This document shows positions 40,028 to 45,856 of a DNA stretch of 45,856 nt, piece by piece (within the stretch, counting starts at the first letter, position 1; each line of letters begins with the position of its first letter). The stretch is taken from positions 1 through 45,856 of the forward strand of contig NZ_JADZDS010000100.1 in NCBI RefSeq assembly GCF_020850895.1, in the 5' to 3' direction. The notes under the pieces are model-generated. The model made no database searches and was not told the origin of the DNA. It was given only the letters and a program-made list of their open reading frames with translations. Origin of the DNA: Thermomonas sp. (lineage in GTDB: Bacteria > Pseudomonadota > Gammaproteobacteria > Xanthomonadales > Xanthomonadaceae). The position numbers and the translations under genes were made by a program.

Positions 40028-40704
40028 CACGCGGCCGCCAGATCGATGGTGATGGCGCGCCACTTCGCATCGGCCGCATCGCGCTCATAGAAGCGGACAT
40101 AGGTCTTCGATCCAATGATGCGGATGCTGTCGCGGATCGCCGCCATCGCCTGCTGCCAGCGCTGATCGTCGATCTCGACGCGCAGCAGCATGAACAGCTC
40201 GGCCCGGTTGATCTGGCCGGTCTTGTCGACCGAGAACACCCGGTTGACGAGCGCGCGCAGCTCGGTGCGGCTGTCCGACGCCCATTCAGTCAGGCACTCG
40301 TCGATGATGCCCTTCGCCGCCTGCAGCTCCGGCCCGAACTCGATCAGGTCGGCGACCTGCACCTGGACCTTCTGCAGCCCGTCGAATGTGGTGAGCGTGA
40401 TATTGCCCTTGGCGCCGCCGACGCTGGCGCCATATTCCTGCGCGATCAGCGCCTGGAATGCGTTGACGTCCTCGAACGTGTGGCCGCGGAAGCGGGCGAT
40501 CTGGTCCGACAGGTCGCGCGCAAAATCGACGATCTTGCGCACCGTCTCATCCATGAGGAGGTCGGTCGGCTTGACCGCTTCGAGCGGCACAAGGCTGCCC
40601 TTGGCGTCGCGCATATAGGGCTGGCCGTTAACGTCGATCGCGCCCGGCTGTGTCAGCGTGATGCCGTCATCGGCATAGCCGCTGGTGTCAATGTCGTCTG
40701 TCAT
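40027..40704 (-). CDS. DUF3164 protein
   Basis: The 225-aa protein fits DUF3164, a family found just behind the MuB gene in Mu-like phages: PYMRDAKGSLVPLEAVKPTD, then DETVRKIVDFARDLSDQIAR, GGAKGNITLTTFDGLQKVQV and a C-terminal SKTYVRFYERDAADAKWRAI. The role is not established. A part in replicative transposition is inferred from constant linkage to the A/B genes. Confidence 0.85.
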   Translation of the reverse strand: MTDDIDTSGYADDGITLTQPGAIDVNGQPYMRDAKGSLVPLEAVKPTDLLMDETVRKIVDFARDLSDQIARFRGHTFEDVNAFQALIAQEYGASVGGAKGNITLTTFDGLQKVQVQVADLIEFGPELQAAKGIIDECLTEWASDSRTELRALVNRVFSVDKTGQINRAELFMLLRVEIDDQRWQQAMAAIRDSIRIIGSKTYVRFYERDAADAKWRAITIDLAAA

Positions 40705-40746
40705 GGTCGTTTCCTTTGCTCTTGGGGGAATGGGTGGAGCCGCGGC

Positions 40747-41733
40747 TCAGCTCACGATCCGCAGGCGGCTGGTCGCGCGGGTGCCCATCGCTTCGCGGAT
40801 GTGCGTGAGCGCCAGCGCAACGCCGTCGTCGAGCGCCAGCATCGATGCGTGGGAGACGATCTGCTTGATCTCGCGCAGCCCGCCTGCGCCGGGCGTCATC
40901 GCAATGCGCCGCAGCCGGTCGCGCTGCTCGGCATTGGCGATGCCCCAGCCGTCGAGATACATGTCGACGTCCTCGTCCTGAGGCAGGTCCTGAATGTGGC
41001 TCATGGCGATGCGGCTGTTGAGACGCGCAAAGGCGTGGCGCGAATGTCCGCCGCTGCGGATGCGCGCAAGCAGCTCCTCATTGCCGAGCAGGCAGATGCC
41101 AAGACCGGCGATGTCATGCCATGCGCGCAGCTCTTCGAGCGCGGCGGTTTCCAGATGGTTCGCTTCGTCGACGATCAGCAGCATGTTGCGGCCGCGGACA
41201 TGGTCGATCACCTGGTCGGACAATTGCCGCACCCAGCCTGACCCGGCTTTGCCACCCATCGCCCGCACGACGTCGGCGACCATTGCCGCGACGCTGTTCT
41301 TCGTCGGGCGGATCGTGATCATCAGCACATTGGCGATGCAGGCCGAATAATTGAGCGCCGTTGCTGTCTTGCTCGTGCCCGGACCCATCGCCGCCAGTGT
41401 CATTGCGCCGCGATGTGCAATGGTCAGCAGCGCGCGCACCCGCAATGCCGTCGGCGTTTCGAGATAGGGCGGCTCGGCACGCAGGCCCGCCTTCTGTTCG
41501 GCTGCGGCCTGTTCGCGCTGGCTCTCGACCAGCTGGCGATATTTGATCACCAGCCGCGCGACATTCTCGGCGTTGCCCTGATAGCTCTCGTAAATCCAGG
41601 CAGAGAGCGTCCCCTGCTTGATGCCGCTCGCGTCGGCGATCGCCTTCCAGCTCGCGCCGGTCATATCCTTGTGCGCGGCCATCCACGCGCGGACTTCGGC
41701 AACGTCGATCGGCATGTCCTTGGGGTCGTTCAC
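40747..41733 (-). CDS. MuB-type AAA+ ATPase, transposition target selector
   Basis: The 328-aa protein has an N-terminal helix-turn-helix (WKAIADASGIKQGTLSAWI, ~29-47), Walker A GPGTSKT (117-123) and Walker B NMLLIVDEANH (~183-193), followed by the sensor-like GLGICLLGNEELL. MuB binds target DNA, stimulates the transposase and gives target immunity. It lies 21 nt behind the transposase gene as in Mu. The full length and intact motifs suggest an active protein. Confidence 0.9.
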   Translation of the reverse strand: MNDPKDMPIDVAEVRAWMAAHKDMTGASWKAIADASGIKQGTLSAWIYESYQGNAENVARLVIKYRQLVESQREQAAAEQKAGLRAEPPYLETPTALRVRALLTIAHRGAMTLAAMGPGTSKTATALNYSACIANVLMITIRPTKNSVAAMVADVVRAMGGKAGSGWVRQLSDQVIDHVRGRNMLLIVDEANHLETAALEELRAWHDIAGLGICLLGNEELLARIRSGGHSRHAFARLNSRIAMSHIQDLPQDEDVDMYLDGWGIANAEQRDRLRRIAMTPGAGGLREIKQIVSHASMLALDDGVALALTHIREAMGTRATSRLRIVS

Positions 41734-41754
41734 TTGGCTCTCTCCTGTTCGACG

Positions 41755-43731
41755 TCAGTCGACCGCCCGCAGATGCGTGGCGGCGATGCGGGCGATGCGG
41801 TCTATGCTGGTGTCCTGCGCACGAGGCTGGGGTCCGCTGGCGGACGGGTCAGGTGTTTCGGTGATGGCGACAGCCGCATTGCCGCGCGTCTGGATGGCGC
41901 GGACGACACGCGGGCGCGGCGTCGGTTCGGGCGTGTCGTGGTCGGGCAGCCGCTGGACCAGCTCGGCGGCGCTGAGGAGGTCGAGCGCGTGCGCCGCCTC
42001 TTTCGCGGCCTTCTTCCAGCGCCGTTCCTTTCGCTGGCGTTCCTTTGCGGCCGCCATGTCGAGGAAACCTGTCGCCTCATGCAGCGGCGCCATGCACAGG
42101 AAGCGGCCTTGCTTGTCGTGGACATGCAGCGGCAGCGTCAGGTTTTCGGGATCAAAGCGCACGACGACGCCCTGCCCCGCCAGCTCGATCAGCTCGTCAG
42201 ACCAGTAGCTGTTACCGCCGAGGCGGATGGCGCCCGTGCGCCGGTCGGCGGTCAGCTGGTCCGATGCCAGCAGAGCCATGCGCAGCTGCTCGTCGGTCGC
42301 CTTGCCGATTGGCGCGATCGCATAGCTGGCGGCGAACACCTGATCGAAGGACAGGGCACCGCGCGCCATCTCGCTGCGGCGGTTCGCCTGATTATTGTGC
42401 GCCTCCATGCCCGCGTTCCACACAGCCAGAAAGGCGTCGAGATCGACCGCGCGACTGGCATAATTGTCGGGCTTGGCGAGCGGGTTGTTGCCTGTGTAGG
42501 CGCCCTCGAACGCAGGGTGCTTGGCGATGGCGCTGGCGAGGTCGCGGAAGCCGCGTTCAATCGGCTTCGACTGCCCGCGATAGGGCTTGGCCCAGTGGAT
42601 GTTGATGCCCAGCGCCGTGAGCAGGCCGACCGGGTCCTCCTCGCGCACCTTGAAGCGGAAGCGCGTCGCTGCCCCGCCCGTCAGCCACTTGGAGGCGAAA
42701 GCGCGACCATTGTCGGCGAGCAGCCCCTTGGGGATGCCCCAGCTGCGGAACAGGTCCGCGAACACCATGCGCGCGGTCACCATGTCCTCGCTGCGTGCGA
42801 TGCGCCACGCGAGGAACTTGCGCGAATAGACGTCCTGGATGGCAATCAGCGTCGGGCGGGCGATGATCGGGTTGCCCTTGGGGTCGTTGCCCCAATTGAC
42901 GAACACGTCGCAGGTGTGCCCGTCGATGTTGACCAGCTCCATGGCGTGAAGATCGGCCACCGACCGCGTCTGTGCTGGCATCGCGCGCCGCAGCGCCTCG
43001 TCACCCTTGCGCCGCAGGATCACGACGGGGGCGGGCACTTCGCGCTCGAATTTGCGCCACAGCGTCCGCCAGTGCGGCACGGCAAGGCCGCGCGCTTTGG
43101 CGATCGTCTCGATCCGGCGACAACATTCAGACCAGCGCGGTTGCGACAGGCGCAGATAGTCCGACAGCAGCTCGCGCCACAGCTCGGCATCGATCTCCAA
43201 CTCGCGTCCGCCGCCTTGACGGCGCGGGGCCAGCGCGGGCAGCCGGTCCGCAGCGGTGACGCCGTGGGCCAGCTTGCGCCAGTTCCAGATGGTCGATGAC
43301 GCGACCGCTTCAGCTTCGGCAACAGCCAGCACTGCGGTGGAGGCGGACATACCGGCATCGACAAACGCGTCGACCCGGTCGAGGATGGCAACGCGCCGCT
43401 TCGCTTCGCCTTTGACCGCGTCCGACTGCTGGGCAAACCAGTGCCAAAGCCCGCTGTCGGCGTCGCCCGGCTGGCCACCGTCTGCCGCCGGCTCGACCTC
43501 GTGGCCACGTCGCGCAAGGTCGGCGCGCGCTGCGGCAGGCAACAGGCTCACATGATATTCATACCCGCCGCCGCGCCCGACGCGCCGCCGCGCCAGCGGT
43601 TCGCCATTCGGGCCGCATGCGACCGCCCAATTCCCCTCGTCCGCCAGCGCATTGATCTTGCGCTTCGCGCCCGACAGGCCCGAGAGCTTCAATTCCGCCA
43701 ACTCGGCTGCGGTGAACCAATCCCCGCTCAT
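41755..43731 (-). CDS. MuA-type DDE transposase
   Basis: The 658-aa protein has the MuA layout: an N-terminal winged-helix part (WFTAAELAELKLSGLSGAKR), DNA-binding helical domains (~95-250), and the catalytic core with D270 (LVNIDGHTCDVF), D340 (GLLADNGRAFASKW) and E392 (SKPIERGFRDL). These positions match the known MuA triad closely in spacing. A C-terminal beta barrel and a MuB-contacting tail follow. It cuts the phage ends and joins them to target DNA. No frameshift or missing residue is seen, so phage B may be mobile. Confidence 0.95.
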   Translation of the reverse strand: MSGDWFTAAELAELKLSGLSGAKRKINALADEGNWAVACGPNGEPLARRRVGRGGGYEYHVSLLPAAARADLARRGHEVEPAADGGQPGDADSGLWHWFAQQSDAVKGEAKRRVAILDRVDAFVDAGMSASTAVLAVAEAEAVASSTIWNWRKLAHGVTAADRLPALAPRRQGGGRELEIDAELWRELLSDYLRLSQPRWSECCRRIETIAKARGLAVPHWRTLWRKFEREVPAPVVILRRKGDEALRRAMPAQTRSVADLHAMELVNIDGHTCDVFVNWGNDPKGNPIIARPTLIAIQDVYSRKFLAWRIARSEDMVTARMVFADLFRSWGIPKGLLADNGRAFASKWLTGGAATRFRFKVREEDPVGLLTALGINIHWAKPYRGQSKPIERGFRDLASAIAKHPAFEGAYTGNNPLAKPDNYASRAVDLDAFLAVWNAGMEAHNNQANRRSEMARGALSFDQVFAASYAIAPIGKATDEQLRMALLASDQLTADRRTGAIRLGGNSYWSDELIELAGQGVVVRFDPENLTLPLHVHDKQGRFLCMAPLHEATGFLDMAAAKERQRKERRWKKAAKEAAHALDLLSAAELVQRLPDHDTPEPTPRPRVVRAIQTRGNAAVAITETPDPSASGPQPRAQDTSIDRIARIAATHLRAVD

Positions 43732-43958
43732 GAAAACTCGCCCTCCATGACGGCGAGTGAACAGCGCACAATCTCACGCGCGGCGGAGAGCGGGCCAATC
43801 CGCATTGACCGACCCAATGTGGTCAATCGGGCAATCTCGTCATCCGTGAAGCCGGCGTCTCGCAGCAGGCGGCTTTCGTCGGCCGTGTCGATCGCGAGCA
43901 ACAGGCGGTCGACGCGCACGGGGGCAAGCCAGTTGGGTCCAGGCACGACGTTGCTCAA
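43728..43958 (-). CDS. Small unknown protein upstream of the transposase
   Basis: The 76-aa protein (RVDRLLLAIDTADESRLLRD; DAGFTDDEIARLTTLGRSMR) is helical and overlaps the transposase start by 4 nt. It may be a small DNA-binding or translational-coupling partner. No family is recognised. Confidence 0.55.
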   Translation of the reverse strand: MSNVVPGPNWLAPVRVDRLLLAIDTADESRLLRDAGFTDDEIARLTTLGRSMRIGPLSAAREIVRCSLAVMEGEFS

Positions 43959-44047
43959 CGGACCGACCGCGTCAGGTCGCGGATGATAGACCCGAGGGCA
44001 GCGATACCGATGGCGCCGAACGCGGCCTCGATCAGACAGTGGACCAT
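43955..44047 (-). CDS. 30-aa mini-ORF with one hydrophobic segment
   Basis: The frame starts at the ATG at 44047 with GGAGA 8 nt upstream, inside the end of the previous gene, and overlaps the next gene by 4 nt. The product is MVHCLIEAAFGAIGIAALGS plus a short charged tail, so it would be a single-span membrane peptide. The good ribosome-binding site and coupling support translation. Confidence 0.45.
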   Translation of the reverse strand: MVHCLIEAAFGAIGIAALGSIIRDLTRSVR

Positions 44048-44048
44048 C

Positions 44049-44306
44049 TCATGCTTCTCCTGCGTTGGCCTTGTCGTCGGATTGGGTGGCAAGTGTCGGG
44101 TGGCGCGGCGGACACAGGGCCTTGGGGGATGTGGGTGCATCCGCCGCGCCGTTCCGGCCGTGGGGGCTGGCCGGAAACTGGGGTGAGAGAAGGTCGTGGA
44201 AGCCGAGCCGCTCTGCCTCGTGTTCGAGCATCAGCACGCGGGCGCGGGCGCGGGCCAGCTGCTCGGGCAACATGCGTATGCGGTAGGTGAGTTGACGGCT
44301 GTTCAT
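44049..44306 (-). CDS. Small unknown protein
   Basis: The 85-aa protein has a helical N-terminal half (MLPEQLARARARVLMLEHEA) and a low-complexity Pro-rich C-terminal half. It overlaps the ParB-like gene by 4 nt. No family is recognised. Confidence 0.5.
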   Translation of the reverse strand: MNSRQLTYRIRMLPEQLARARARVLMLEHEAERLGFHDLLSPQFPASPHGRNGAADAPTSPKALCPPRHPTLATQSDDKANAGEA

Positions 44307-45214
44307 TGGCCCGCCTCCGGTCCCGTCAGCGACCAGCCCGCGGGCAGCATGCCGGCCAACTGGGCCAGCGCGCCCTTCTTTTCGGACAGGCTCATGCGCC
44401 CGAACGCGCCGATGAACGCCGACAACCTTTTGGCGTCGGCAGGCTGGGCGGTCTTTGCGTCGATCGCCTCGGCGATGGTCCGCGCGCCGTCGGCCAGCCG
44501 ACGGATCACCTTGCGCTGCGTGCCGTCGTCCAGCTTGGCCAGCGCGCGCAGCTGCGCCGCGTTGTTCAGGATCGGGTGGGCGACCTCGCGCAATTGCGCC
44601 ACGCCCATGGCGGGCAGGCGGCGATGGAGGAGGAGGTCGCGCTCAATCGTGCGCTTGGAGAAGCCCAGCTCGTCGGCCACTTGCTCCGACCAGCCGTATA
44701 CAAACGTCATCGTGTCGTTTGTATCAACCGCCTCATTTTGCAGGGCTTTTTGCCACCGCGCATTGACAGATGCAGTGCGTCCGTCGGCATTGGGGTCGAG
44801 GCCCGCCCGCACCTTGTGCACCGCGACCAGCTCGGCCAGCATCGCTGCACGGTCGAGCGGCGCGAGGTCGCGCCGATGCATATTCTCGCTGATCTCGCGC
44901 AGCCGCCGTTCGGCGGCATCATTGGTGACGACCTCCGCCCGTAGCCACAGCCCCGCTTTCGCTGCGGCGGCATGGCGGTGTGCGCCGGTGACAAGTGTGT
45001 AGCGTGACTTTCCGGGCAGGCGGCACACTTCGATCGGCGTCCTCTGCCCCTCGGCCTTCAGGATACCGGCCAGCGCTTCTGCCCACACCGGGTCGACGGG
45101 CCGCAGCCGCTCGCCCGCTTCGATCTCGTCGGGGCGCAGCAGGATGATCTGGCCGACAACGTCGGGGGCTGTGGCTTCGGCAGTGTCAGGGGTGCTGCTT
45201 TTGCTGGCCATCAC
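44303..45214 (-). CDS. ParB/Srx-fold N-terminal domain protein
   Basis: The 303-aa protein has a ParB N-terminal domain at ~15-130: IILLRPDEIEAGERLRPVDP, then QRTPIEVCRL, YTLVTGAHRHAAAAKAG (the CTP/phosphate-binding box) and REISENMHRRDLAPLDRA. A helix-turn-helix-like part (QVADELGFSKRTIERDLLLH, ~180-200) follows. Such proteins are common just ahead of the transposase in Mu-like phages of alphaproteobacteria. They may regulate early genes or phage DNA organisation. No ParA is present, so plasmid-style partition is unlikely. Confidence 0.8.
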   Translation of the reverse strand: MMASKSSTPDTAEATAPDVVGQIILLRPDEIEAGERLRPVDPVWAEALAGILKAEGQRTPIEVCRLPGKSRYTLVTGAHRHAAAAKAGLWLRAEVVTNDAAERRLREISENMHRRDLAPLDRAAMLAELVAVHKVRAGLDPNADGRTASVNARWQKALQNEAVDTNDTMTFVYGWSEQVADELGFSKRTIERDLLLHRRLPAMGVAQLREVAHPILNNAAQLRALAKLDDGTQRKVIRRLADGARTIAEAIDAKTAQPADAKRLSAFIGAFGRMSLSEKKGALAQLAGMLPAGWSLTGPEAGQ

Positions 45215-45753
45215 GCGGCCCCTCCACGCCCGGAGCTTGACGCCCCGGGCGCTTCGGTCATCCTGCTCTCGTCACAAGCAACAGGAGGCGGGAATGAGCC
45301 TGGGCCATTATCAGCATGCGTTTCGGGCGATTGCCGAAGAGGCGCTCCACAATGCGGACAGGGCGACGCGTCGAACAGCCGTTGCTCTAATTCGCGCAGA
45401 TGGGCCGCTTGCTGGCCTCGCGCATCTCGACGCGGCGTAACGCGATGATCTGACGCGGATGCTCGGCCTCGCCCCAAAGGCGTACCAACAGGCTTGGTCC
45501 GCGTTGCCGTCAGAAATACGGCCTGCCTATCTGGCGGGCATTCTGTTTCTTGCTCTCCGGTCAGCCAGCACAATAGGCGAAGCCGAAACCTGTCAGTCGG
45601 CGATAGGCATGGGGTATCGCAAAGCTCTGCGATACGTTTCAGAGCAGTTTCTTCAAAATCCACCAGGCCCGTCAACAGACGATCTGCTGGCCATGCTGCG
45701 CTAAGCGCGGCCCGACGCGCGGCATTGGCAATACGGATGGCGCGCGTCAGCAT
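45211..45753 (-). CDS. Unknown early protein
   Basis: I chose the ATG at 45753 with GGAGG 7 nt upstream; it overlaps the stop of the gene entering from the right edge. The 180-aa product has a helical N-terminal part (RIANAARRAALSAAWPADRL; ALKRIAELCDTPCLSPTDRF) and a lone CPHCGAPL knuckle near residue 135. It overlaps the ParB-like gene by 4 nt. An opposite-strand reading is open too, but coupling and strand favour this one. Confidence 0.5.
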   Translation of the reverse strand: MLTRAIRIANAARRAALSAAWPADRLLTGLVDFEETALKRIAELCDTPCLSPTDRFRLRLLCWLTGEQETECPPDRQAVFLTATRTKPVGTPLGRGRASASDHRVTPRRDARGQQAAHLRELEQRLFDASPCPHCGAPLRQSPETHADNGPGSFPPPVACDESRMTEAPGASSSGRGGAA

Positions 45754-45856
45754 CACGCGGCCTCCGCATTTTCGCCGTGCGCACGCTCCGCATTTGCGGT
45801 AGCTGTTTGTCCACGAATCGGGACAGCACGGGAAAGGATCAGATGTTCGGGATCGA
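45753..45856 (-). CDS. C-terminal end of an early gene cut by the window edge
   Basis: An open frame enters from the right edge and ends in a TGA that overlaps the next ATG. The visible 33 residues start DPEHLILSRAVPIRG and end ENAEAA. The coupling to the next gene supports it. The family cannot be told. The phage B repressor and left end must lie further right. Confidence 0.5.
   Translation of the reverse strand, partial: DPEHLILSRAVPIRGQTATANAERAHGENAEAA

Noticed and set aside
41413-43299. 628-aa open frame on the + strand
   Set aside because: It is antisense to the transposase, whose catalytic triad is intact and in frame on the other strand.
45459-45704. 81-aa + strand frame near the right edge
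   Set aside because: It is antisense to the gene at 45211-45753, which has a good ribosome-binding site and is coupled to both neighbours on the - strand.

Overview
The window is prophage DNA from end to end, from a GC-rich Gram-negative bacterium. GC-rich codon use, the GapR-type DUF2312 gene and the style of the small phage genes suggest an alphaproteobacterium, possibly a sphingomonad; that host call is inference. Two Mu-like (transposable) phages lie here in opposite orientation. Phage A is on the + strand at about 1-9308. Phage B is on the - strand at about 9.3 kb to the right edge. No clear host gene, tRNA, rRNA or CRISPR array was seen.

Phage A: a partial gene, a Mor-family regulator, DUF2730, a gp26-like protein, the DUF3486 terminase small subunit, an unknown protein, the large terminase, a DUF935 portal that carries an extra 2H-phosphoesterase domain resembling the anti-CBASS nuclease Acb1, a GapR-like DUF2312 protein, an MT-A70 methyltransferase, a Mu F-like head protein, a degenerate Com-like ORF and an N6-adenine methylase. 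Its prohead, capsid and tail genes are absent here.

Phage B, read in its own direction (right to left): a partial gene, an unknown gene, a ParB-like protein, small genes, the MuA-type DDE transposase (D270, D340, E392), MuB ATPase, DUF3164, a run of about 14 tightly coupled small early genes (one an acyl-carrier-protein-like gene), GemA/gp16 and a Mor-like activator. The lysis cassette follows (endolysin, nested Rz/Rz1 spanins, holin-like protein), then terminase, portal, F-like protein, gpG, protease with a nested scaffold start, decoration and capsid. The tail genes are of the siphovirus type (tube, chaperones, 1236-aa tape measure, 1214-aa tip protein). It ends in a com-dcm-dam DNA-modification operon. 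An opposite-strand moron sits between gpG and the protease.

Between the phages, 9309-9721 holds no convincing gene. It carries repeated GTGCGAA boxes in the orientation expected for MuA-type transposase sites at the right end of phage B. The simplest model is that phage B transposed into phage A just behind its dam gene, so the rest of phage A should resume beyond the right edge.

Most notable: the portal-Acb1 fusion; a Com regulator next to a hairpin that covers the ribosome-binding site of a cytosine methylase (the Mu com/mom logic with a different effector); the phage acyl carrier protein; the unknown moron; and four DNA methyltransferases within about 5.5 kb.
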